Assembly: GCA_011032825.1 (NCBI GenBank)
Contig: JAADJZ010000032.1
Span: forward strand, 186,001-250,000
DNA from: Massariosphaeria phaeospora
Taxonomy: Eukaryota; Ascomycota; Dothideomycetes; Pleosporales
Direction of reading: 5' to 3'
Length of the DNA stretch: 64,000 bases
Positions within the stretch are counted from its first letter, which is position 1; each line of letters opens with the position of its first letter. The translations under genes were made by a program, and so were the position numbers. This document shows, in pieces, positions 44,272 to 54,719 of the stretch. The notes under the pieces are model-generated. The model worked only from the letters and a program-made list of their open reading frames with translations. It made no database searches and had not been told where the DNA came from.

Positions 44272-47200
44272 CTAGTACGGCGCCTTGCCCACCCCATCAC
44301 TAACCTCCTCGTCATTCTCACCCACATCGATACTATCCAAAAACCCGCTGAAATCCGGCTTCCCCGCCGAGCGCGTCGAAGCGCTAACGCGCTGCATGCC
44401 GCCCAACCCACTTTGCTGCGCAGGTCCGCGTCCGCGGCTCCCGCTCGTGTCCTTCACGCTACGTGCGCCCCGCGATGCACGCTTCAGGCTGCGGCTCTTG
44501 CGCACGGCGATATTGCCGTTCGCGGGGCCGGCGTTGTTTCCACCCGGCGCTGTTTTGGGCCGGTTTGGTGGGCTGTGGCTTGGGCTCGTCGACTTCTCGC
44601 GGTGGTTGGCGGGGATAGGTGGGACGGGTGGGACGAACTCGTCGGTATACGCGTTTTGGTGCGCGAAGGCGGCGTTGGAGGGGCAGGGTGGAGATGCTGA
44701 GGATGGGTCTTGGTTGGTTGGGGGGCGTGGTGCAAGGGTTGCTCCAGGAGTCTCCGAGGGCGGTAGGGTTGTTGCAGCATCGGCTGTCACAAAGGAATTG
44801 TCCGAAAGACTGTGAACGCTGACAAGCGACTCGGAGGCCGACGAGTTATGAGATGAGGCGCGGTGGCGGTTTGTTGCTGTGCGGACCGAGTAGGAAGTTC
44901 GCGGCGCGGACCCAGAAAGTACGCGCTTTAGGTCTTCGACGCGAACAGCGGACTGAAGGGAGGATGAGCTGCCGGCTGTTTTCGACGTGTCACTGTTGCG
45001 ATTAGGAGAAGTGAACCGACCCACGAGACCGTATGCAGCGGACGGTGGGCGACTATGTGCTCGTCGAGGCGAAGGCTGTGGTGAGTTATTTGCACTATCG
45101 AGCTGGCCATTAGGGATATTGACACCGAGGTAATTGTTCTTTTTGTGATAGGAGGTTGCAGTGCGAGAGCCAGTCATAGAAGCACAAGACGAGTCCTTAG
45201 AGTTTGCAGCGAGACAAGCATCTCTTGTCCAATCTTCAAGGAGCTCGTCCTTGATTTTATAAGGGAGCTGAGGCGCCGTATTGGCCGTCTGGGAAGTGAA
45301 TACAGGCATCGACGCAGAACGACCCGGTGAACCAGGCGGACTCGAAGGTGGTGAGTAGAGAGAAGACGAGTATCCATCTGCAATCCTTTCCACGAGGGCC
45401 TCTCGATCATCGAATGGCTTGAGGGCTTCCGTTTGCACAACTTCAGTTGGTAATCGTACCGGCTCGGCATGGGGTGTTTCAATCTGGTCTACGAGCATAG
45501 GCGGGACGCGGATAGACTTGATCCACAATCCCTTGCTGTTGCGTCTGGAGATCTCAGTATGCAAGGCTCTCCCAACTGATGATGTCTCGAAATCCAAGGC
45601 TACACTGAGCGCCCATAAATATCCATGCACTAGACTGCCTATTCGCACCTTGGCGCCCGGATTATCGATGGTTGATATGTCTTCCTGCAGACGCAGAATC
45701 ATTGGCAGCCCACTTCTGACAGCATTTACGCCAAGCTTATTGACCAAAGTCGTGAGTAGGAGATGAAGGAGTAGGTAGTCGGGCTCAGAATCGACCATCT
45801 GGAGAGCATTTTCGTACACGGCGAGATGAAGTAACGGGAGGAAACTCTTATTGCTTTGCTTCGGAGATTTTTCTCGATGGGACGCGTTGGAGACAGCTCG
45901 TCGGGCAAGGCCGCCTTTGTCGATTTCCTTCTTTCGATGTCCATCAGAGATTTTGAGATCAGCCTTCTTTTTCTCTAGATTCAACCAGGTCACCACGGCA
46001 TCGACGTACGCTTTCCGAACTTGTCCGCTAGGGTCGCGTAGGAGCCATTGCGTCCCTTCCCAAACTCTTATGCCCACAGCTCCCCGCGACACCGACGCAG
46101 AGGAACCATCCGGCCGGCGTGCGTTTGCTGTCTTGATAATGTTCTTGACGGCCTCCAGTGCTATCACTCGTGCAGTTTCGAACGAGAAAAAGCGGTCCAC
46201 ATAGGGTGTCTTCTCCTGTAGGCTGGCCGAGCTGCTGACGGCATTCATCGCTCCAGCCGGATTCTCGATAGCGTCTGCGGTAGACGCAACCAATTGTGAG
46301 GGCTTCAACCGACTAAGTAGAGCCCCAACCATATCGGATATCTGATCGGTGTAATAAACGTGAACGGCCAAACTTGACATGCACTTTTGCACAGTCTCGA
46401 GTAGCTGCAACCGGTACTGTGACGGCGTCTTGACCAGCTCAACTACCACCCCTTCTAGGTTCCCAGACGATTTCGGGTTGTTGTCAATCTTCCCAGAGGC
46501 TACCGATGCAGTTTGTTGAGGATGAGGATGAATAGAAGTTCCCGCGCCACCGAGCTGGAGGAGTAATAGTGTGTGCGATATGAAGCCAACCAGTACATCC
46601 ATCACACTGAGTCCAATGAAATTAATAGTCGAGCTAAGAAGGGCCTCGATAACCGTCACCAGAACCAGCTGCCGTTCCAAGTCGTATTCGGCAATGGGAC
46701 TGCGGACAAGGGCTTCCATTGCGCCAACTAAGATAGCATATCGGTCCTGTACTGGCGCCCACCCACATATCATAACCATGAGTGTGGTGGCCCAATCTTC
46801 AACGTGGTTGCGTACGGAGAAGTCGCGCTGTGGCTTTACGTGGCCTCCGATGAACTTGAGTACGGTGGAAGTCGCCAGTCGTAGTTGACCGCGGGTGACG
46901 CCCAGGAAGATATTCCTCAGGGCCTGGAGAGCGATGACACCCACCTCCTCTTCAGCAAGCCTGTCCGCATCTTCCGTGGTACCCGAAGCTGCGATCACGT
47001 CCCCCTCGTCGTCGTCTGTCCGCACGGTGGAGATGCTCTGGCGCCGCCGGGTTGTCTGCTCTTTTTCGTGGTCCTTCTCCTCCAACTCGCGGGCCTCGAG
47101 CCGCCTCAGGTATTCGCCGGTCTGCGAGAAGATGTTGAGTAGAATGACAGGGATTACGGCGGACAATTGGCGGCTGGTCTCGGATCCGAGCGATTCCGAC

Positions 47201-47834
47201 GATGCGACTGCCTTCAGCGCCCGCAGCCCCGCCTTGCGGAACCGGACGGCGACGGGCCAGCTGATGGGCGTCTTGCTCTGCTTGGCCTCTTTCGACGCAA
47301 ACTGGGCGTACAGCTGTACAATCTCTTCATACTGCGTGATGTAGTCCTGCTCGGCGGCGAGGTTGGCGGGGTCCTGGTGGGCGCAGAGCGTCTCGAACGT
47401 CGGCACCGACTCCTCGACCATGGCCACATTGTCCGAGCTGAGGATGGTGCGTAGAACACGTAGCGCGGCGCCGGCGTACAGCGGCAGGTCGCGCGGGCAC
47501 TTTTCGACGAGCGCCTTGAGGATCTGGAGGGTGACCTGGACGTTGCTGTGCGGTCAGAAAGTCAGCCAAGGCACCAGCCGTCGATGTCGCGCCCCGCGCA
47601 ATGGCGGAACTCTACGCACCCGATGCGGCCCTTCCAGACGTCCGTCGTCGCGCGCTTGTCGAGGAAGTCGCCGACCTTCTGCAGCTTGCTGCGTCGCGTG
47701 CTCGCATAGTACAGCAGATAGCTCAGCTCGCTGGAGTTGGCCTTGACCTCGACATTGTTCTTCTGGAACTTGGGATAGCACTTGAGCACCAGCACCTGGT
47801 GTTTCGGGCGGCACGCCTGCCGTGCGGCGTCCAT
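44272..47834 (-). CDS. EFR3: EFR3, plasma-membrane scaffold for PI4-kinase
   Basis: Anchors the PI4-kinase Stt4 complex at the plasma membrane. Exon 1 (47834 to about 47565) has the family start: MDAARQACRPKHQVLVLKCY, then SSELSYLLYYASTRRSKLQK and DFLDKRATTDVWKGRIG. After an intron of about 70 nt comes NVQVTLQILKALVEKCPRDL, VLRTILSSDNVAMVEESVPT and FETLCAHQD, then HEAT-like helical repeats to about residue 700. The last third is Ser/Pro-rich and disordered, ending GVGKAPY. About 1,180 residues, usual for fungi. The basic-hydrophobic N-terminus with CRPKHQ is the palmitoylated membrane-binding segment known from the family. Confidence 0.92.
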
Positions 47835-48454
47835 CGGGGCTGTCGGCGCGCGCTAGTGACGGGGGGATCAATACGCTGACAAAGAGGGGAGTCGTGGAGT
47901 TGTTGAAGCGGGAACGTGGGCGGCGCGGGCGCGGGCGCGGGCGGAAGACGTGGGAAGCGGCAGGGGGCACGCGGCCTATGGCGACTGCATCGGGGCGTGG
48001 TTGGTTGCGGAGGAGGGGGAGGAGGAGGAGGAATAAGGCAGATGGGGCCTGGTAAGTCGTCAATTGTACGGAGTAGAGGGCAGAGAGTCATAGAAATGTG
48101 GTCACTACTCCGTGCCCGTCCCGTCCTACCACCTATCAGCCCTGTCGATTGCCAAGCATGCATGACGAACGTCAAACGGGCAACAAACACGGTACATGGG
48201 CCGCTGTGCGCCATCTACGAATCGTAACATCGTATTGACTACCACGAATGGTTGCATCGTGCTGTCCGGCAGAAGCAGGCAAATCAATTATACAGCATGG
48301 CTGGATTGAGTCTACCCACGGCCCTGTCTGACTATTCATACATGTATGTATACAGACTATTACGACCACCCTATAGCCAATTATTCCACAAATCCACACA
48401 TCCACCAAATCGCCATCCCTAAACCGTGGCGCGGTCGATGGTCTACTTGCATCC
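47835..48454. other. EFR3 promoter region
   Basis: About 0.6 kb upstream of EFR3 and downstream of the IF3-like gene, both minus strand. GC-rich GGGCGC repeats (47920-47945) and a purine tract (48008-48035) lie near the EFR3 start. No gene. Confidence 0.5.
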
Positions 48455-49648
48455 CTAAGGCTTGCGTCTTGTCAACCACGGCGTTTTTGACAAGGCACGC
48501 CGCGACTTCTCTGGTCTGTGCCCCATGTATCTGTCCGCCGAATCGGGCCCGATAAGCTCCCTCTGCGTCTCGTCCTCTTCCGTTTGAACCCCGGGAGGCC
48601 AGCGCTCGGCGCTGTCGGTCATCCATCCTTTTGCCATGCCTGTCGTAACCGAGTAACTGTCGTGCCCTTGATTCGCCAGATTCCGCCGCATCTGCTTCGG
48701 GAGTTCGCTTTGTTTCCCCTCAGCGATTGACTTCTTGAGCTCTTCTTTGATCTTGAACAACCTCCTGGTGAGATCGCCGAAGTGGTTGGAACTCTTCACC
48801 TTGACGTGCGGAGGCGCCATGACCCACTTTACATGCTTGCCGTCGGAAACTGGTCGGACGTGAAATATTGTGCCTTCCGGCATTGCTTTCAAAATGAAAT
48901 CAGGTCGAAGATGGGGAAAGTGATTATGCATCCATGGCCAGAGATCCCTTGGCCCTGCCACCAGCCTCTGCTGATGGTCCTTCTCGCGGGATCCTTTGAA
49001 TCGTATATCGAACTCGACCGGATGTCCATTTTCGATGAATTGGTACGCGCGATCAAGGGAGATCTGCCAGTATGCTGCAGGACTGGCCAGATTTATATGA
49101 ATCTCCCTCAACAGGGCGAGATGTCTGAACTCGGAAGTTGGCAGTATCCTATTTTGCGCCTTAATCTTGATCGTATTGGTATGTGCAGGGAGAAGCACAT
49201 AATTATTGTATGTGGCCGGTATGTCGTTGCCTTTCAGAGACTTGAGTTCCTCGCATATGCTCTTCTTAATGTCATCCTTCAGGTACAGCATAACGCCCGG
49301 CTTAATGTAGTCGGTGTAAGCCTTCTTGAGAGACACGTTTTCGGCCACCAGTTCAGCGCCCTCCGCCCCATTCTCTTTCCACAGATTGATCTTATGGTCT
49401 GACTCGCTCGGTTCCGGAACAAGGTATAGATCGAAGGGGAGGACCTTGTGCATGCCCAGTACAGTCACGGCCCGGGCCGTCTTGTAGAGGTGGAGAGAGC
49501 GACATTGCGGGCAGCTGGGGTGTGCAGATCTGGGGTGACGGGCGCGCGACGGGCGCAACGACGAGCGCGGCGGCGAGACAGGGGCCCTGAGAAACGGGAG
49601 CAAGAAGGCCGCGACTTCAAAGGTCGGCCGGCGCAGCGTGGGCGACAT
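48455..49648 (-). CDS. Probable mitochondrial translation initiation factor, IF3/Aim23-like
   Basis: 397 residues in one exon from MSPTLRRPTFEVAAFLLPF. The first 55 residues are rich in Arg and Ser with almost no acidic residues, a good mitochondrial presequence. The chosen start excludes about 75 unrelated upstream codons. The middle part resembles the IF3 C-terminal fold: residues ILPTSEFRHLALLREIHINL, then ISLDRAYQFIENGHPVEFDI followed by RFKGSREKDH, where a helix leads to a strand ending RFKG as in IF3. The C-terminal tail is charged. Aim23 is the yeast mitochondrial IF3. The fold match is from motif and pattern, so the call is moderate. Confidence 0.6.
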   Translation of the reverse strand: MSPTLRRPTFEVAAFLLPFLRAPVSPPRSSLRPSRARHPRSAHPSCPQCRSLHLYKTARAVTVLGMHKVLPFDLYLVPEPSESDHKINLWKENGAEGAELVAENVSLKKAYTDYIKPGVMLYLKDDIKKSICEELKSLKGNDIPATYNNYVLLPAHTNTIKIKAQNRILPTSEFRHLALLREIHINLASPAAYWQISLDRAYQFIENGHPVEFDIRFKGSREKDHQQRLVAGPRDLWPWMHNHFPHLRPDFILKAMPEGTIFHVRPVSDGKHVKWVMAPPHVKVKSSNHFGDLTRRLFKIKEELKKSIAEGKQSELPKQMRRNLANQGHDSYSVTTGMAKGWMTDSAERWPPGVQTEEDETQRELIGPDSADRYMGHRPEKSRRALSKTPWLTRRKP

Positions 49649-49891
49649 TGCGATGTTGAAGCTGCTGCAGGTTCCAGGCCGAGGGAGATTTTGTTGCATA
49701 AGGTGGCTAAGCCACATTGGGAGTAGCGCAGTTATCTCCCACCACCCGGGCCACCATCTGCGTTGCTTGCCTCCGTTTACACAGAGCCATGTCAACCACA
49801 ATGAGAAGTTCAGTCCGCCGCTTGCTTGGTGACGTATCGCCCTCCCGCTGCAGCACCAATTTCTATCCAATCAATATCCACACACTTTGAT

Positions 49892-49931
49892 GGCTCTCCG
49901 CAGCAAATTCGAGCTTTGCGAAAACTTTCTC
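49892..49931 (+). repeat. 40-bp dispersed element, copy 2
   Basis: Matches 21157-21196 at 38 of 40 bases; the two differences lie in the hairpin loop region (AGTTTG versus AATTCG). It sits about 250 bp upstream of the start of the IF3-like gene, in the opposite orientation to that gene. Confidence 0.75.
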
Positions 49932-50220
49932 TATAGGCACAATCTTCACAGTTCGTGCGGAGACGCTCATGACGAACGTCGGGCCAGCCAAACAGACGGC
50001 GCAAACGACATTGCGGCATGACAGCGCCATAGGCTGATGAAGTCATAAGTACACCAAGTCCGACATCGGCACGAACTGTGAATCTGCGCCGACTTCTGCC
50101 CTGTCTGGTCGAGGCGTAGGTATATAATCCCCTTCCCCGTACGTCTTTTCTGAAATACGCTCCACCTCCATCTCCTACAATCTAAAAAACATCACAAACG
50201 CCTACGCCATGGCACTGTGT

Positions 50221-50860
50221 AGCCTCGGATGCTGCTCCATGGAGAACCTTTTCTCTTCTTCATCATGGATTTTCTTTGTCTCTCGTTCGTTCTAAAACCG
50301 CAGACCATGTTTTCAATGAGTGCGTGGGAAACTATTGCACCACTCTGTTGTATGCGAGGAATTCAACACTCTGGTCGTCATGAGAGAAGAATACTTTCTC
50401 TTCTTCATGATGGACGTTGGTGTCTCTCGTTCTAAATTGCGTATGATGTCGACCATGAGCGAGGAGTGGAAATCAAAAATACTGGACGGGCGTACATGTC
50501 AGGCGGCCGCGGCTCAGCTTTCCGCTAGGAGTGAAGCTTTTCTCTTCTTCATCATGGACTTTGTTGTCTCCCGCTCCGAAATCGCAAACGATGTTGGTGA
50601 TGATCTATGAGTGGAACTTTAAAAAATACTGGACTGGAGTACATGTCAGGGGGCCGCGACTCGGCTTTTTGCTAGAGGGAGAACCTTTTCTCTTCTTCAT
50701 CATGGAGCCTTTTGCGTCTCGCTCTAAAAACCGCAACCGTGGCAATGATGGGCGATAAGTGGATATTAAATTGTCGGCACTGGGACGACATGGCAGATAG
50801 CCACGACTCGACTTTCTGCTAGGAAAAAAACCCGGACTCTTCTTACATGTATGGAGCCTC
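50221..50860 (+). repeat. Degenerate tandem repeat, about 145-bp unit
   Basis: The core TTCTCTTCTTCATCATGGA recurs at 50251, 50396, 50540, 50688 and, weaker, 50835, spacings of 144-148 bp. Downstream of each core come a GTCTCNCGCTC-like block, a CTAAAACCGCA-like block, ATACTGGACTGGAGTACATGTC, and CGGCTTTTTGCTAGG. Units are clearly related but differ at many positions. The period is not a multiple of three, so this is not a coding repeat. Confidence 0.8.
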
Positions 50861-53581
50861 TTTAGATTATCTCTTGTCCTAAAACCATTTGGGATGACGT
50901 TGATGGACTCGGCATCGACTCGGCATCGACTCCACGATATTATCTTTTCTGGATTATAGTTTCCCCGGTCTCTCCACTCCTGTGAACTACATACACGGGG
51001 ACAGCTCTATCCAAACTGGTAGCGTTCCTCCGCCCGACCTATCAACTCCTGCTGAGCTGCTTCTATGAGTTTCTCGGTTCTAGGTCTCGCAATTATAAAC
51101 AACCACGGGGGGCTTGTTCGGTGCAACTCACGGCTGTATCGTTCCATGGGAGTCACTCGCCTTTCCGCCTTTCTACTAGAATATTTGCCCCTTTTCTAAA
51201 TCACGCCAAAATGAGCGTTCTCAAACACTTTAAACTGGCAGTTCAGTAAATGAATGTCCCGAGAAAACCACATAATATGCATCCTCTATGCGACGGTCTC
51301 CCGTCTTTCCGCTACACGACAAATCGAGCATCTTCCTCTCCTTCATCATGGGCTCTACCTCCTTTATCTCCTATCTTCTAAAAGGGTGCAACTCACACTT
51401 TTATGTGTGTGCTTTCTGTTTGCTGTGCGTCGACACTGTAAAGATTTTCGAGTCGTGTCGATGACCCATAGGTCGACTACACTGATCAAAAACCGATATC
51501 ATAGCTCGACATGTTCTATTGCTAAAAAACGTTATTCTGGCTATGGCATGGATACCGTTTCCAGTGCTAAGAATCTCAAGGCCATACTATATGAGAGACT
51601 GCCTAGATCTCTGTCTACAAATTCAACTACGTCTGCACGATGTTTCCCACCTCAAGAACAGTAGCAACATATACCAAAAGCGCGGAATCTTCGAGCTATG
51701 GAGTTGGCGTGGCTCGGTTCGCATATAATCTCATAGCCAGTCTGAACACCGAGACGGGTATAAAGACTCGCCTCCCCCTATTCATTCCTCTTCGTACACA
51801 TACAGCTCCTCTTTGTCCGCTATACTATATTAAAAAATAATTCGGCGACGATGTCATGGGAATCGCTCTGGTTCTAGAGCCCATCTACCGAGGAAGATAT
51901 TTCCTCTTCTTCATCATGTGTGTGCGTGCTTTTGGCGGCAGAATCAACATAAAACCTATGCCTGGAATTTCCATGGAGTGCTTGTAAGAACTGTCTCAGC
52001 GGCTTTCGATGTCTGCTCTGGAGTCGGGAAGCAAATGAAAAGTATTCGAAAAACACGTTCATGTGTCTTTGTTTGTGTCTGCGCTGTGCAGTCTTCCTAA
52101 AGCGTACGGTGAGGCCTGCTATGTGCCGTGCCCGGAACGAGTTCTTTCAACACCGCGAACTGGGCTTAGTTTTTCGAAAATGTCGATTCCGAGTCTCCAT
52201 GTCTCCACGCGAGAAAAGTCACTATAATCTATACACTTTGCTGGGGCCCAGCATGTACTAAACACTCTGATGAAGAGTCCGATGGTGTGCTTGTGTGAGA
52301 CTGCCTTCTAAATTATCGGAAAATGCCTTCTACCTTGCTACATGGGGTAGAGGCGATAGAAAAGCTATCAGATCGCAAAATCATGGAGGTTAAGAGTTTG
52401 AGGTTAAACGTCCTGAAGCATTTTAAGATGGCTTCTGGGTTATACGCCGACAACTGATATTCGGATTGGGGTTGATTTATGCTGTTTTGGTTCAAGACGG
52501 CAAATAACAATTATATGTGTGGAATCCCAAAATAAAGCGCGACGTTTGCGATGTTCGTTCCTGTGTCGAGCCGCTGCAGCAAAATACGACTGCGTTGAAC
52601 GATGCAGCTTTCAAAACTGCTCAAGTTTGCCGAATGAGACTTTCTTGCCACCGATTAAACAGAGTACTCATATCGCGTCCGTCTGTAACAAAACCAACTA
52701 CTGGAATTCACATGGATTTTCCGCCTTAGCTTAAGGCATAATAATTTCCGAGGATTTTATCTTTCAATCCTGGAAAGTCTACTCTTGACTAAAATACACA
52801 TCAATCCTGACGTATGTGTCCGCGTGGGTACAAACAAATTCCGCAAAAGTATGTGAACCGATCCGACATTGAGATCATTGATACTGAGTTTAGATGAGAT
52901 CTCCGTCCTGTTCCTGCTCGATAAAGAAAAAGGGGAGTTGGATGCTCCCATGTGGTTTCTCGAATCACCGAACCGAAAAAGCACCTGGAATCTCGCATGG
53001 AGTTGTTTGTGGTTTTGTGTTTCGAGAAGTACTTACTTGTACTATCAGAAACCTACTAGAAAGGATCGCATGTTTCTTTGCTTCTGCGATAGAGAAGGCA
53101 TGTTCAAAGCTGAAGATTGAATAGCGAGCGATAGTAGGGACTGTTGTCCTAGGACGGTGTTTTTGAGACTAGCGATTGAAGAGGCCATGTATTTCCTCTC
53201 TTGCGTTCAAAACTGTGATATGTCCATGTCATGGCGCGTTGCGTCGGCTGTTGGGGTCTAGGATTCTAGTTACGACTGAATGAGCAACTTCATCGTTTGT
53301 TGAGAGTGATGGTGAGCAACGATAGTAGTCGCGATACTTTTCAGCATGAGGTTTCTGCCCTTGGCGCATATAACACTTGGGGATTGAGTAGGCCAAGTTC
53401 GTTGATCTCACAAAGAGGCGATGTATGTGATTGCACTAGCTCAATGTGGTCTAGTCGTCGATAAATCTTCGGCCTCTCGTTTCGCGTTCCCCTTCCATCA
53501 TCATCGTCATCATCATCATCATCAACGCTATGTTATAGCCTTTTGCTCTTTGGAATACGCCTCGCCCGTACCGTATAAGTC

Positions 53582-54719
53582 ATGACTTCTAAAGGATGCC
53601 TACTAGCTCCTCTCCATTCATTACGTTCCTCCAGGCTTATTCACTCGCTGATCTGTTCACGCGCCTCCCAAACAAACACCTCTTTGAGCCGCAATAATGC
53701 CTCGTGGGCGGCGAAGAACTTTAGTTCATTTCGTGCTCTAAACGAAGAAGCTGCGAAGCCTAATGCTGTTGACGATGACCCCAAAGCGAAACGACGGCGT
53801 CTAACTCGGCTGCAAGAGAAGCTGGCTTGGTCACAATACGGCCGCATGGTATTCATCCAAGATGTGCCTGCACGTCGTAAATTTGCAAAGCCATTTCGAT
53901 CAATGTGTTACCAAGCTGGGCTCAGATTGTAGGTGCACGGGCTTCTTTGGACCCGAACCATCACCGGCTTCTTTGGATCATATTCTTATTTGGCTGTATA
54001 GATCTCGGAACCATTTTCGTGTGGTTTATTCACCTGAAGAAGGCGCACAGAACCTAAAACACGCCACCTTCGTTACTTTCGATTCCGTTTCTCACGCCGA
54101 CGCCGCTATAGAAAAGTTTCAGGGAGGCAATATCGGCACGCATACTATGAAGATGCGACCAGCATGGGACGAGTTCACCTACGCGATACAAAGCCCTCAC
54201 GATCCGTTACTCCACGCTTTTCTCAAAGCATCTAAGAACTCTGTGCGGACAGGCAACGTGAACATGTATCGAGCAGCGCTGAAACCCATTACCGAGAAGA
54301 GGAGGGTGAGGGTAGATGCTCGCATATCCCGCATCGTAGACTCAGAAGATGTGCAACTAGTAGACACAGCGAAAGAAGAATACAAGAAATCTCTCATGCA
54401 TCTTATCGGCAACGCAATATCGGGGAAAGTTGCTTGGGGTCAGCTAGCCAAGTCTCCCCATATCACTGATCCGTCGCTGTTTCGCCTCCACATCGACTTT
54501 GAAACCCCTGAAGATGCGGCCGCCGCCATGGAGTTCATCTCATACTCCCAGGCTGCAGAGGTAGCAGCACGACAGATCGAGCATCCCGGCGTGGCATTAG
54601 CGGATATGCATCCGCATAGGTTGAGCCAACTGGTACGGAAGGACGACAAGAGCGATCTGTTCAAAGACATGATAGCGACTGTCAGCCCGAGTGGGGATGG
54701 ACATGCTGAGGGTACATAG
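53582..54719 (+). CDS. Probable mitochondrial RNA-binding protein (RRM-like)
   Basis: Two exons; intron 53929-54001 (GTAGGT..GTATAG), 355 residues. The first 50 residues (MTSKGCLLAPLHSLRSSRL onward) are rich in Ser, Arg and Leu and look like a mitochondrial presequence. A basic patch AKRRRLTRLQEK follows. The RRM-like fold begins GRMVFIQDVPAR and continues after the intron with HATFVTFDSVSHADAAIEKF (RNP1-like), residues about 95-170. A second alpha-beta part near the C-terminus (RLHIDFETPEDAAAAMEFIS) looks like another RRM half. Closest general description: fungal mitochondrial RRM protein; exact function unknown. It is the only supported gene in a 10-kb repeat-rich stretch. Confidence 0.7.

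Larger units (their letters stand above)
49649..53581. other. 3.9-kb gene-poor block with degenerate repeats
   Basis: No protein gene is supported. The block starts with the upstream region of the IF3-like gene including the 40-bp element (49892-49931). It then holds a TATA-like leader (about 50123-50210), a 145-bp tandem repeat (50221-50860), and more diverged copies of the same core near 51330 and 51890. Further TATA-like TATAAAGACTC lies at 51759. A (CAT)n tract is present at about 53498-53524. The many short open frames are not conserved between repeat copies. Confidence 0.55.

Noticed and set aside
48155..49980. Shared 13-mer CATGACGAACGTC at about 48159 and 49969
   Set aside because: A 13-base match is expected by chance several times in 64 kb and the flanks do not extend it.
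50229..50758. Short proteins with shared FLFFIMD motif
   Set aside because: The shared peptides come from the 145-bp DNA repeat in different frames; the period is not a multiple of three and the frames end at different points.
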